Assembly: GCA_009193035.1 (NCBI GenBank) | Contig: SWDT01000007.1 | Span: forward strand, 310,001-374,000 | Source: Halicephalobus mephisto | Lineage: Eukaryota; Nematoda; Chromadorea; Rhabditida; Panagrolaimidae | Direction: 5' to 3' | DNA length: 64,000 bases | Shown here: positions 1 through 13,320 of the stretch, piece by piece | How the letters are laid out: each line of letters begins with the position of its first letter | Position numbering within the stretch: the stretch's first letter is position 1 | Notes under the pieces: model-generated | What the model was told of the DNA's origin: nothing | Seen by the model: the letters and a program-made list of their open reading frames with translations, nothing else | Databases searched by the model: none | Position numbers and translations under genes: made by a program

Positions 1-250
1 CGGACAATATTCAATTCATTTTCTGGTTTTAAACTTATCTACTATATTTGTAACACGTTGCTAATCAGTTTATAGTTAAACAATGAACCGAGTATCATTC
101 GTGGTAGAACTAACATTGTTTCATTCCATAGTGTCTTTAATATCTATTACCTTAGTGTGTATTTAAGTGTCGGTCCTCCCACGAATAATATTTGATATTT
201 GCCTCCCACAAACCCAGTTGCTGATATTTTTATTTTAAATAATATCAAAC

Positions 251-3200
251 CTGGTCTCATTTTCGGAGTAGTCTGGAAGTAATTGATCAAGTCTTTCAAA
301 GTCCCCTCTGTTTCCGTGATCGAGGAAGCATTCTTCATCTGACGCAATATGTCCTTTTGTTCTTTCTTCAATTATTATTTCATCATATTGTCGGTAATAA
401 AATGAACTCACAGATAGCTCCCCAATGTTCGTGACAGGCTTCTTCAGCAATTGTTCTCCGTCATCTTGTTTTTCCATCATCAAAGTGGTTGTAGTTTCTT
501 TGATCTTCTCTACCGTTTCTGTAATTAGATGATTCTTCATCGAAACTCCAGTGATCTTCATATTGACAGCCCCAAATTTTCCTTTGGATCCCTTGATTAG
601 GATTTTTCTTTTCAAAGCTATCGGTGGAGGCAGAAAACCCTCCTGATTCCCTAATAATGGGAATTCGGGTAATTCTGTGTCTTGGAGAAAGTCCCCGAAG
701 ACCCTCCTGAAGATCTCCGACATTTTTCGTTGTTGTTCTTCTTTACAGTGATTCTCGATGGAGAGGACCACGGGGTAATCACTGGTTTTAAAAGCGGTTT
801 CAACTATAGCCTCGCAGACATCTTCCAAGGGTACTGTATTGATTTGCTGAAGAGCCTGAGGTCCGTGGGTGATCACAGGTCCTTCAGCACTTTCCCAAAC
901 ATCTAACTCTATGCATCTACATCCGGATAAAAGTATCTGTCGGTACATCTCCGTGTCTGTCCTGCATTCTTGTTCGTCATTATTCCGAAGATATCTCGCG
1001 ATGAGGACTTGATTTCCAAGAAGATAACTGTTGTGAGAACTGTTGATGTAGTAGTGAGATATGGGCTTTCCCATCAGATCCGGCCTCAGAGCCATAGTTG
1101 AAGTTGAAAGATCTGCGTTCTGGTCTGAGAGAAGGTACTTGACGAAACCTTTGAAGGAAAGGTTGTCTGCTTCTGAAATTAATTTTTGAAAATGAAGTTA
1201 ATCATGGAAGCACAAAAGTTAGATAAAATAGTTGTTACGAAATTGTGTTGATATGAATCTTTAGAAATTTTAATTTTGAGAAAATTTAAGGAGTTTGTAT
1301 AGGATTTCCGAAGGCCCCAGAATCTTTCACTAGATTTCGGAACTTTGTACAGGATCCTAATTTTAAAAATTATGTACCTTGACACTCGATTTGCTTGATC
1401 ATCTTCATCGCCTGTTCTGTTGTCTTTGGTAGATAAAGGTCCTGAAAAGTTATTTCATTATTGTCAAACAAAACAATGTTCCCATTAGGACCCCTGAGAT
1501 CAGCATAACTCTAAAAGTAGATAGCTTAGAACTGTTGTATTTTACACATGTTACAATCAGACTCCACAGCTTCCAAATTTACGAACGATATGTAGGATTT
1601 ATATTCAGAATCTTGATATGCAAGTTATTTTTGAAGATCTCATCTAATTGTACTTCTTCAAAAATGTTTACAATCTGAATTTACCATCAAAGCTTCCAGA
1701 ATTAGTGATTGCGTAATTATTTGTCAGATATAGCAATGGGTATAAAGACAAACGAAAAAAGTGGATTCAGTATATAACATGGATATAAAACGTTATCTTT
1801 AGGATCTCATCTCCTAATGATACTTCTTCAAAAATGTTTACAACATGAATTTAGAATCAAAGCTTCCAGAATTAGTGATTGAGTACTTATTCGTCAAATT
1901 TAACAGCAAATTTAGACAAAAAGTTAAATATATAAAAACGGATAAATCAATAAATAAAATCACCTCATTAAGTCTCGGATCCCTCTGACTCTTGTTCAGA
2001 AAATTCTTAAATTCCTCAGCTGTCATGAACTTTGAATTTGAACACCATCGATCGAAAATCGGCTTCAATTCAGGTCTGTCTACGATCTTCAAATAAAGAT
2101 TTACGGCTTCAGAATCCGTCAACCCCTTTTTTCTTCCGACGTATTCCTTTATACTGTGTCCGAAGAATTCGTCAATCACCATGTTTTCTCTGCAGACTGA
2201 CTGATGGTAGGCACTAAAAAGATCGATTACTGTAATCACAATATTACAAGAAATAAATGTTATCAAATTGCCTTCACGAAAAATGTTAAATATTTTAGAA
2301 CTCAAGACTTCAAATGACCTCAAATAATCATACTGGATTCTAGAATGTTTGTAAAATTTTAGAAAAAGTTTAGAATTTTTTGTTAGATTCTGGGAATTTT
2401 AAAAATATACGATTTAGGAGATTTCAGAAGCTTCTATGGGATTATTTAAAACTTTAGAAACTTCTATCAAATTTCAAAAGTTTCAGAAAATTGTATAAAA
2501 TACATACAAAAAGCGTAACTTTTGGATCAGTAAAAAATGGAAATCGTCACTATTATATTTTAATTTTTCTTCACAAATTTCAAATATTTACAAAAAATGT
2601 GACGATTGTGTTACATTTCGCAATTGTTACAAGACTGAAAGTTACGCTTTTTGTGTGAACTTAATAGAACTATATACTGAATATAATATATCAGACCCGT
2701 TTTAATGTATTCATAAACTATATAATCCATCAATATTAACACAAAAAAGTCGTAACTTATATTCCAGTAACAAATGGAAATCGTCACTATTTTATTTTAA
2801 TTTTCTTCACAAAAGTCAAATATTTACAAAAAATGTGACGATAGTATTACATTTTTCAATTGTTACTGACCTAAAAGTTACGCTTTTTTGTGTGTAAAAA
2901 TTTCGAAATTTTCTGTTAAATGCTGGAAATTTTTAAAAGATTCTAATTAAATAAAAAGGTACTTGATTAAGACGATACTAGAAGATCCGTAAATTTTCGG
3001 AGTAGCCAATTTCTTTACATAATATAGCTGATTACGGTAAATTTTCTTCTGTTTGTAGACCCAAGCAAAAACGAAATCGACCCATTCTTGAACGATTTCC
3101 TGAAATTTTTGTTAAAAAAAAATAAAAATAAAAATAAACCTTTGATTTATGAAGAAAGTTGAAAAATTCAAAATGAGTATAATCTTTATTCGCCACAAAC

Positions 3201-4091
3201 CGGAGATTAATCAAATTTTTTTGATTTTTCTGAAAAAAATTATTTATAAAAATAAAAATAAAAATTTTTACATCTTTTTGAGTCACAATTCTGACGTCGA
3301 TGATTTCGTCGATGAAGAGATAATACATGTATCCCGGCTGAAATTTTACATTTATTAAAATTTATTTTTTTATTTTTACTTTTGAATCGAGTTCCCAGTA
3401 GACGATGAAACCATCAGGATCCATCTTGAGAGTACATCTCTGGAGATTCTCCGGACTGGTTTCTGAATTTTCCTTTTCGATCACCCGTCCATTTTTGGTT
3501 GTTTTCTGTAAATTTCAATTTTATCAAAAATATTATAAAAATCAAAAATAAAAATTATTTTAAAATTTTCTTAAATTTCAGAATTCATTGTTTTAAAAAA
3601 TTCAATGTGGATTCTGGAACTATTTAGAATTTTTTAAAGAATTTAGAAATTTTCAAAGATTCTGGAGGATTCTGAAACCTTCAACGAAAATTCAGAAGAC
3701 TTCGGGATCTGAGATTGGATTTTTGAAGTTGATATAAAAATCTCGATTTTTTCAGAATCCTTCACTGGATTCTGGAAGGTTCTAAAAAATCCGAAAAAAA
3801 TTTTCACAAATTTCGAAATCTGAATTCTAAAAACTCCTTTTTAATTTTCGAAGATTTACGAAATTTTACAAGTTTCTACTAAAATTACAAACATTCTAGA
3901 AACTTTATAAAATTTTGAAAGTTTTATATTTTACATATTTCACGAGGATTCCGAAAAGTTCCAGAAGCTTCCACGAGATTGTAGTAGTAAAAGTAATTAA
4001 CCTTGACATCACGATACAAAAACCGCTCTCCAGAAATAAAAAATTCCTCAACACAGAGACTTTTTCGTTTTTTCCAATAAACTAAATCCAT
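251..4091 (-). CDS. PLC-beta-like phosphoinositide phospholipase C (5' part; continues past window start)
   Basis: Hydrolyses PIP2 to IP3 and diacylglycerol at the plasma membrane, classically downstream of Gq. Exons on the minus strand (5' to 3'): 4091-4002, 3505-3380, 3337-3272, 3099-2963, 2213-1964, 1441-1378, 1172-412, 338-251; phases agree at every junction, giving about 527 residues. Domains: PH-like N-terminus ([11 protein letters not shown], about residues 55-65); EF-hand region ending QRDPRLNE, a PLC hallmark; then the X box. X-box catalytic and Ca-binding residues are intact: the His and Asn of SSHNSYL, Glu and Asp of CIELDVW, His of VITHG, Glu of SIENHC. The start of the Y box may be LKDLINYFQ; the rest of Y and the C2 domain are not in the window. 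[16 protein letters not shown] and FGDFL favour the beta class over gamma or delta. The start is the first ATG of the PH exon. The introns near 2.2-2.96 kb carry hairpin MITEs. After base 251 the model is uncertain (a 30-nt intron would be needed). Confidence 0.92.
2503..2895. repeat. Paired hairpin MITE, composite copy 1 (PLC intron)
   Basis: Two inverted-repeat units, about 2503-2657 and 2739-2895, each run from CACAAAAAGYGTAACTT to AAGTTACGCTTTTTTGTGTG and can fold on themselves. They are separated by about 80 bp of AT-rich spacer. The same unit-spacer-unit arrangement recurs at 7.45-7.85 kb. No coding capacity. Confidence 0.85.
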
Positions 4092-7000
4092 TTTACTTGA
4101 TGACAATAATCAAGAATAATTCATTCGTTATAAGATCTTTGAGCGTTTTTATACAACGCCTAGATCCGGCAATACGTCGAATAGGTGGTTAAGCTGTGAA
4201 AAAAGATATTTGAAGAAAAAGGGAGTGGGGAAATGAAAAAGTTCCGTATTTCTTCGATCATGGGTTTATAGATAAGGAGTCTCTGATTTTTCCCATAAGA
4301 GAAAACAACAGAACCGGATTTATACTATTTTTAAGTCACAGGAGCTTCTTTGTTCAGCTACCGAAATGTCAACACCTCTTCGATTCCAAAGTCTATCATG
4401 TTACAGTAATCTCCATTCTCGCCTGAGTCTGGCTCCAGAATTCGGCTTTCCATATCTTGGATCCGGGTATTGATTATACGATGTAGTTGTTATTTGTCTC
4501 AATGCTGAATCAACGTCATTATAAATAAAAGTCGATTTTGAAGTTACTTCAGGGTTTGTATAAATATCATTGAACTAGATTTTTCAATGTTCGGATTCAA
4601 CGTCATCAGAAATTGAAGAAAGTTAACATTAATAATCCTCAGAATTTCCAGAATAAACATCTCAGAAATGATTTGTTCAACGTTCTGGACCATGGAAAAC
4701 GTCATTTCGATTATGAAAATCAAGTACGGAAAGAAATCACAGATCTTCTGTCACGCATAACTACTGAAGAAATCGAAACTATAGATTCTTCAAAATCCAT
4801 CTTCGTACTCGCAAAAACTATACCATTTATATCAATAGCAATCGGAAGTAATACTATTCTGCAATCTCCGTAATAATTCATAACTTTGACGAAGAATATA
4901 ACATAACTATTATGGTTTAGTAAACATTCGACACTTATAACAAATATTGCATTTGCATTACACAAAAGTTACGATTTTTGATATGTAGTTGACCTTCTTG
5001 ATATATAGAACTTTGTGTTGAATAAAACTGATTTCATTTGATAAGGTTGAGAAAATGAAAGGTTTCTCTTTTTTTAGAATCCAAAGAAAACTTCACATTC
5101 TTCCAACTGACATTCAGGGCTTAGTTTACTAGAAACAGATAATACTACTGTAATAACCAACTATAATCTTCAATTTCCCACCTAAAAGATGAGCAATTGA
5201 CTTCATATGATGCATATCCAAATAAAAACAGTTGAATTTTCGTATTGATATTAACATCATCTAAGTTTGCACTCTAACAATGAAAACAGTTACGTCATAT
5301 CTCAATTAAAGTTCATTTTGTCATCTAATAGTAAGGACACTAAAGCCTTGAATCTGTTGAAAAATATTCATGTAGAAATAACCAGGTTCCTTGTCCATCG
5401 TATGTCGTTCTGTTTAATACAGCATATGTTGAAAACTTGAACAGAAAACAAGTACATTTGTTAATCTAGATTGTTGAGTTTTAGTATCCTCATGAATTTT
5501 TTTCTCTAAAGACCGACTGCAGATATTTAATTTATGTAGTTTGGTCCCTAAAGCCCTGTACAGATGTCCATTGGGCTGGCGTTATAGTAGAGTTTTCTTT
5601 CCTGCTTGAAGTGCAAACAAAAACTTAAAAGAATAATTTTATTGGGGTTAATCAAACTTTTGAAACAGATGATCGTTGAGAGTTACACTTATGGATTAAT
5701 CTTCCAGAGGTTACTCTGCCTTGGATTCTTGTATGAAATCGTGTATTGCTCGTAGTCATGGATGCAATAATAGTCATTGTTGAGGTTATTCTGATTCACG
5801 TCCGCGATTCATCATAGAGGAAAATGTTGAAATCATGGTTCTTATCGTCTTAGTTCGTCTCTGTTACGACGTCAATGCTAATCGGTTCCTTATAGCATTA
5901 TAGTAATCCCCATTCAAGATCATCTTCCTCGAAATTTCGTCCTTCAATTACTTCCTACAGTATGAGGATTATTACTTCTTCATCCACATTGCATTAATTT
6001 CGCAACTTGGTTTCTAGTCTTATTATTCATCCATTTAATTTCAGAATTCTTAAACTACAAAAAATTCAGTAAGAAACCAAAGAAATTAGAAGACAGAAAA
6101 GCACTGAAAACTCTATGTAAATGAACTTCAAAGTTGATAATTGTAACTTCAAATATCATGAAATTCCTCGATTATTCATTTTTCAAACTTGTCCTTTTCT
6201 CTAGATGTTTATTAACATTTTCTAATTAGTAATGTTAAAGTAAAAACCAAAATTATTTTAAATAAATCTCATGAACGCTCATATTCTTTGAATTATTCAT
6301 GAAATATTTTCCAGGATAAAATTTTCGGGTTTAAGAATTTCACGAGGCCTTTAAAAACCCTTTTAATTTTCCGACTTCTATCAAAACTGATATCTGAATT
6401 TAAGCAAACATTCTTGCGTGTCCATCTTCCCTCAGGGCTTGAAATGATTTAGAATTTTTAATTTGTATATAAAACGAAATATGTTCGAAATGATGTGATT
6501 ATGTTTATTTTTTATTTGCTACTTTGAAAAGTAGTTATACAGGTTATTATGAAACACAAAATTAATTTCTACAGCGGAATTCTTGATAGTCAAGATAAGT
6601 TCGCTCATTTTTAAGCGCAAAAGTAGTTAGAAAAAATAGAAATCAGTTTTCGTCGCAACATTCCCGAAAATCATGACGAATTCACTCATTCCCAAATACA
6701 GACTGAAGATAATTTAAAAAGCGAATTTGCTAAAATCCCTAGCGAATTCGCTTATTTCTAAGCGCGAGTCAGAATAAATCCCAAAATTAATTTTAAAATG
6801 TAATTAACTTCCGCTGTGAAATTCTTAATGATCAAAGCGAGTTCGCTGCTTTGTAAATGTAATTGAAATTTGCGTTAAAAAATACAAAAAAAAGTGAAAT
6901 CGCTAAAACTCTTGACGAATTCGCTTATTTTCAAGCATGGTTGAAATTCACATCAAAACCAATGTAAAAGTGAAATTAATTCTTTCCATAAATCCATTGA

Positions 7001-8271
7001 TAATTTCGGTTATTCTTAACGGTAAATGAGAATTTAAAAATTTCTTTAAAATATCGAAATCGCTAGAATTCTTGACGAGTACGTTGATTCTTAAGTGTAA
7101 ATGGAATTTTCAGTTAAACATTAATCTGAGTAAAGTGAAATTTAACAAAAATTGTATGATTTATTTTGTTTTTCTTGCTTTTTGTCGTGATTAAACAAGT
7201 GCTTATTGTGAAACAAACATTGTAGCCGACTACCTCGTGGATTGAAGTCTGGGAAAAAGATGAATTAAGTGCAAAAAGACTATATAGATGCTTTTCTTGA
7301 ATTTTTTTGTTTTATTTTTACATGGTTTTTTACCGTAATTATGTTTTCATTATTTATAAATCCAAAAAACTGGAAATAATTTTCGAAATTATAAAATTTG
7401 TTAATTTAGAAGAATTTTGATATTTTTAGATTCTGTATAATTCATTACAGTACACACAAAAAGAAATGTAACCTTTCACTGAGTAAGAAATGGAAATGAT
7501 TACTATTGCGTTGCAATTTTCGTCACAAATATCAAATATTCATGAAAAATGTAAAGATTGTATTATATTTTCAATTGTTACAGGACTGAAAGTTACTTTT
7601 TTGTGTGAATTTAATGTATCGATATATTGAATATAGTATATCAGACCCGTTTTAATGTATCCATATAACTATATAATCCACCAATATTAACACAAAAAAG
7701 TCGTAACTTATATCCCAGTAACAAATGTAAATCTTCACTATTATTTTTTAATTTTCTTCACAAAAGTTAAATATTTACAAAAAATGTGACGATTGTGTTA
7801 TATTTTTCAATTGTTACTGACCTAAAAGTTACACTTCTTTGTGTGTAGTTTTGAATTTTGGCTTCTAGAAGCCTTCCTCGTGGAAGAGCACTTCAGGGTC
7901 CTGGGATGATTTTTGTTCAGTAAAGTAGAGTGATGTTTCTTGCGAAAATTAATCCAGACTTTGTCCCGAGTTAATGTTTGTCTTGTTGATTAACTCGGAA
8001 GAACCAAAACGATCTTGTTGGCCAAAATGAATCGATTCGAAAAACGAATTTCGTTTAAATCATTATTAATTAATTTCCTGTGATTATTTATTTCGTTTCC
8101 GTCGAATTTGAAATTTATAATTCACGTTTGATTTTTTCGGGAATTTGTTGCGAAAATTACTTTTTTAAAATAAATTATGATTAATGTAGATTTCTAAGAA
8201 GTTGAAGTTCTTGAAGAATTGACAGACCCGGACGCAGTTTTGCATTTTCAAAGTTGAATCATCCGGAAAAG
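4092..8271. other. Intergenic region without a recognised gene
   Basis: About 4.2 kb between the divergently transcribed PLC and MFS genes. Between 6.59 and 7.09 kb there is a degenerate repeat of the form GAATTCGCTTATTTTYAAGC, also found at 50.85-51.4 kb. A paired MITE lies at 7.45-7.85 kb. A weak open frame near 4.61-4.87 kb has no ATG at its start and no recognised domain. The interval should contain promoters for both flanking genes, but I see no convincing element. Confidence 0.6.
7452..7847. repeat. Paired hairpin MITE, composite copy 2
   Basis: Units at about 7452-7607 and 7690-7846 with the same termini and the same spacer (containing ATATCAGACCCGTTTTAATG) as the 2.5-2.9 kb copy in the PLC intron. 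The composite therefore appears to have been duplicated as a whole. Confidence 0.85.
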
Positions 8272-11200
8272 ATGATGCGAGGAATAGAAGACAAGGTGAG
8301 TTTTTCAATTTCAAAACCTTACAAATTTTGAAACTTCTATAAAACAAAAAAAATTTATAAATATATATATCCTTTCTAACCGATCTCATAATTATTTTAA
8401 ATCTTGGTTCAACCAACAAGAAATATAAATACTTTTCAGAACTTGCTTTAAAACAACTTTTAAAAGTTTTATTATACATCTTAGTATTATTATAGTGATA
8501 TATTGAAAGTTACCGTATAACTAAGATTTTTCATTACGCAGATCCATCATAAAGTAGTTAAGAATTCTGAATTCAATACGATATATGCTTCCAGTGAAAG
8601 TAGTTTGGAAGAAAACAGTTATTAAATTTCTACTTTTCGTCAGAAAGTTATTTCTATAAAATTTTCAAAAACTGCATTATTTTTTAAAATATTAAAAATC
8701 CCTAAGCTTTTGAGTTAATTTCGGAAGTCTAAAAAGCATTGATAACCGATCAAATGGAGTGGGAGGTTATCACATAGAATCGATAAGAACCGTCATCCAA
8801 AAAAACAACTTATTCACCATTATATATAAAGAACCATTCAGGAGTATGTCATCTGTCCATCGATGAATCCCGAAGTCAAGTACAGGAGCTACTCTTATCG
8901 ATGGTACGTACTCTCTGTTTCCTGTTTTCTCGCCCTCAGCAATGCTGCTGTAAGTGCTTTGATAAGTAAACTTAAATATATATTCATATATACTCCTACA
9001 ACTATATATCCATATATTTATACGTATATATATATAGGTTTATATATTTGTACATACTAATACAACTACGTATTCATAATATACTTATACGTGTACATAC
9101 ATGTTTATACACACTAATACAACTATATATATATGTATATGTGTATATATATGTATATATGTGTAGATATGTAGATATATACTTATGTATACAGATTTGG
9201 ATTTATACAAAAATATATATGCATGTATACTTATACGGATATTTATACACATCTTACATATATACTTATGTCTGTTTATCATTAATTTAATTAATCTAGA
9301 TCTGGATAAGCTACTCTACTGTAGCCACCCATGTCCAGATGTTCTACTGCTCTGAAAAGTACTTCAAAATTAATGGATCCATAGTAGCTCCAGAAGTCAT
9401 CGACAGACATGATTCTGATGACTTCCAATTGGCCGACTGTGAAGTTTCTTTCTGGACAAATCAGATTTTCCAAATTGTCGGAATCATCTGTGGGCTCGCG
9501 GGGATCTTCATCACTGATAAATATGGAATCAAAGTTTCGGTGAGTTCATTTGTTCGTCATTGTTGGGTTGTTGGCATGAGTGATACACGTGCATAGGTGA
9601 AAGAGCAATATTAGTTTTTTATATAAATAAGATATGAACCATAACTCAAAATAATGCACTAATGAACATTAGTAAGAGTTGTATCTTCTTACAAGCAGTT
9701 GCAATCTGATTCGATTTGGTCTAGATCATTCTAAAAGACTCTAATTTCACCTGACTTGAATCTTTTTAGACCATTTCGATGTAGCTTGTTATGTACTTTG
9801 TCAAAAGATTCCGAATCAATCCTGGAAAGTTGTGATCCAGTTTGGAATGTGACTTTTTAGAAGATTTCAGTTCAGTTTAATATAAACTACTATAGAAGGT
9901 TCCGGACTATTTTTGGAAAACTATGACCTAACATAGAGATATTTAAATCAGGAAAGTATGAGCATAAGAAGCGCTGAATGTTCTGGAAGTTATTTTGTTC
10001 TAGAAATTCCTCCAATTACCGAATAATTATGACTGCTTTAGATCTACTGTGGAACCATTACTAATCTCATCGGAATCATCTTGAGGACCTTCTCAGCTTG
10101 GCCAGCAATGTCCCAGCATTGGAGACTTATGCTCCTTTACACTGGCCAGACGATTGCAGCGACTTCTCAGCCGTTTTTCCTTGTTCTTTCTCCGAAAATC
10201 GCGGAATTCTGGTTCGCGGACAATCAACGAGCTCTCGCAAATGCTCTCAGTTTCGCTGCGAATCCCGCTGGAGTAGTTTTAGGAACTGTAGCTCCAGAAT
10301 TAATTGTTGACAGAACTTCAATGAGAAACGACTCTCATCTGTTGAACCTAAACACCCTATTCCTGGGGTTAGCAGTAATAGTGATGATGATGGCTTTCGG
10401 AGTCAGATCAGGCAAGCCTCCTACTCCGCCTTCTGCTTCTTCGGCCAGCAATATTTCTCCCCCGCTATTTGAAGGCTTGTTGAAGCTCTTCAGAATCCCC
10501 ATCTTCTACGTCCAGATGGCAACCCTAGGAATGACCTTCGCTCTCTGTTGGGGATTTTTCATGGGGGCTGAGCCGATGATGACAGCACTCGATTATCATG
10601 TAAGTTCATATATGGAATTTTTTCAAGAAGATCGAAAATTCAGTAGACAAGCATTAAATTTTTCGAGTTGTAACCTCGTATTTTGTACGTAAATCATCTT
10701 TGACGGCAGATTACAGAATAATTAAGTCGCTTCTGAAATGAAGTTAAAAATCCGAATTTTCTCAAAGAATGGGGTATTTAATTCTAATATTTTATATATC
10801 ATTCGATGGAGAATTAAATTCTGAATATAATGATATATAAACTAATATACACAAATGTGATTTGAAAAAGTTATGATCAAAAAGCTTTTTCGAAATCTGT
10901 TTTTTCGAATTTTATCTTTTCTATCTTCTTAATATGACGAAAAAGATGTCAGATTCTGAGTCCTCATTGAATTTGAAATTAAAGTGGAGAAAACGTAAGC
11001 AGCAAAGCATTTATTAATTGTCTTCAGAATCTTCGATTTTCTAAAAAAGTTACACATAAATTTGATCGAGAATTACCTCAATTTCAGTTCGTCGGTTATG
11101 CTTCGGCTCTAGCTGCCATTGCTGGCTTCATCAGCTCTATTATCGTCGGATATTACGTGGATAAAACCAAAAAATTCAAAGAAGTAATCAAAGTAGGTAG

Positions 11201-12229
11201 TATCTGCATCGCTGTGGTCGCTATCGGACTCGACATCTTCCTTCGACATAAGAACTCCAACTGGTACGACTCCTACATCCTTGGAGGACTGATGGTTCTC
11301 TTGGGATTCTTCTCTATCCCGGCTTTCCCTATTGGACTCGAGCTCGGAATCGAGACTACTTACCCTATCGCCGAAGCCTCCTCTTCTGGAGTCCTCATCA
11401 TCGCAAGTCAACTCCTGCTATTCACCGTCATCGCCGTCCTCAACAACGTTCCGAAACTGGAGTGGTTCTACACAGCGAGAAACCAGAAAGGACACGAAAA
11501 CGATCATGGGGACGTTATATTTGAGCAGAATTATCAGTGTAAGTTTTTTACATTGGACAGAATCTCGTAGAAGTTCCCATGACATAGTTAACACATTGCG
11601 GACAATGTGGGCCATATGTGGTACATAGTATTTCGTAACAGATTTCTTTTTTTGATTTCGGAGTTTCTTTCGGTTTTTGTAACTAGCAAATACCTCTAGA
11701 TTGAGCCAAATATGGACGGATTTGAGCAACAGAAAAAAGGAAAAAATATATCACTTTGGATCCACGGCACAAGATCCAAAAACATACATTGTCCGCAATG
11801 TGTTAAAAATGCTGAATCTTCTCAGTATTTTGTAGAAGCTTTTGAGACTTTCTCGCATCTAGTAGAAGATTCTGAAGCTTTCCAAGGTTTATAGAAGATA
11901 TCAAAACCTTCTGAAATCACGTATAAACTTCTGGAATTTAGTAACAATTTGTGGAATTTATATCCAAAACCCTAAGTTTTGGAACTTTTATGACAGTTAT
12001 GGAAATTCGTGTTAAGACTATTTCGTAATAATTTCGTATTTATGGTTTCTAGAATGATGATTTTTTGATTTTTTCAGTAGCAGTGGATGCTTGGACCATC
12101 CTGGCGGTTCTCTCGGCGGTGTTCACCTGCACCTGTCTCTGGCCCCGGTATAAACGACTGGAGTACGAACACGCGGCCATGTCCGAAGTCAAGGATTCTG
12201 AATCGGCCAAAGACACTGAATCAGTTTGA
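8272..12229 (+). CDS. FLVCR/SLC49-like major facilitator superfamily transporter
   Basis: Multi-pass plasma or organelle membrane transporter; the SLC49 family moves haem, choline or related small molecules, but the substrate here is unknown. Core exons: 8863-8949, 9300-9539, 10042-10599, 11088-11538, 12078-12229 (phases consistent), giving about 495 residues from the ATG at 8863. Family hallmarks: RRWYVL-like start (RWYVLSVSCFLALSNA), NAAIWISYSTVA in the first transmembrane segment, SPKIAEFWFADNQRALANA followed by ANPAGVVLG, and PIGLELGIETTYPIAEA in the second half. About 12 hydrophobic segments are expected. An optional upstream exon 8272-8295 (ATG, donor AAG|GTGAGT) can join an acceptor at 8841 and add 15 in-frame residues; alternatively CAG at 8839-8841 is a trans-splice acceptor. 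Intron 1 holds a TATATA microsatellite. Poly(A) signal AATAAA at 12358-12363. Confidence 0.93.
8960..9290. repeat. TA/TATACA-rich microsatellite in MFS intron 1
   Basis: Long run of TATATA, CATATA and GTATAT words filling almost all of intron 1 (8950-9299). It stays open in several frames on both strands only because of its composition. Confidence 0.8.
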
Positions 12230-12599
12230 ATTGACTTAAAATAACTATTTTGATCTCTGATATTTACCAAATTCGAAAACTTTAATTTCTGTTTTGAAAT
12301 TTGTATTTTTAGGTCACAAGATTTGTTTAAAAATAACATTTCCGGTGAAATTCAGTAAATAAAAATGAATATTCATAATTGGTCGAATTCAGGAATGACA
12401 AATTTGAGAAAACAAAGAAACCCGTTTCCGACGGACTGCTTCGGCGCTGACTATGATGTCAATACCCATCAGTAATTTGATGTGCAATATCAACCCCGAG
12501 AGTGGACAAGGGGTTCTGTACCCCATAAAGCTCTAATCTAAGGTTTCTAATCATTTAAGCGAAATATATTAGAATTTAATCACAAAAGTTATTTTGAAA

Positions 12600-12930
12600 T
12601 TTTAAAATTTAGAAATTCGTGTCGAGACCGTTTCGTAAAAATGTTCATTTTTAGCAATCTTAAAATGCTGTAAAAGTTCCTAAAACCTTTCACAATTCAA
12701 TAAAATTGATGAAAACATATAAAACTGACAATTTTGAATATTTATGAAAAATTTAGAAATTCGTGTCGAGACCGTTTTGTAAAAAAACTAATTTTTAATT
12801 ATTTTAAGATTCTTTATAGTCATCTCGAGTCTTTCAAAATTTAATGAAAACTTTTATACTTATTTAAAATTGACAATTTTAGAAGTTTTTGAAAAATTTA
12901 GAAATTCGTGTCGAGACCGTTTTGTAAAAA
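12600..12930 (+). repeat. CGTGTCGAGACCGTT dispersed repeat, three copies
   Basis: Cores near 12617, 12761 and 12906 are each preceded by AAATTTAGAAATT and followed by T/A-rich sequence; two more plus-strand copies lie at about 15822 and 15951. The reverse complement is the core of the large array at 48.66-49.5 kb. Confidence 0.8.
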
Positions 12931-13320
12931 AAATAATTTTTAATTGCATAATAGTATAGTATTCAGATGAACGTGATGATTGCGAAATGATTCTTGACTA
13001 TCTCCCTTGAGTTCTGATTTGTCAGTTGGAAGTCAAAACAAAAAATAACGATTGACAACAACGAGAGACGTCATTGATGTGATGTAAGAAAACTGGTTTA
13101 TTATTGATGTACCCATCGTGATTGATCGCCATGTCATCGATTCTCGTCAAATTGACCTTCCTTTTCATTCACATCAAATCAGGAAGTCTATCAACTGGAA
13201 GGAAGTTTAGTGGTCTAGAGGGTACTTATCAACTAAAATAGAAATTCAAAATGTCTACAGTATTAGCTTTTTACATCATCAGTTGGCATAAAAGAAGATA
13301 GAAAATTTTCTGAGAAGAGA

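Noticed and set aside
4613..4965. Open frames on both strands at 4.6-4.97 kb
   Set aside because: The plus frame starts at TTG rather than ATG, has no recognisable domain, and is open on the opposite strand as well.
9048..9290. Tyr/Ile-rich open frames at 9.05-9.29 kb
   Set aside because: Translation of the TATATA microsatellite within MFS intron 1.
12414..12535. Possible snoRNA or other structured RNA after the MFS gene
   Set aside because: It has a GGGGTTCTGTACCCC hairpin and an ATGATGTC box-like word, but box order and spacing do not fit C/D or H/ACA RNAs.
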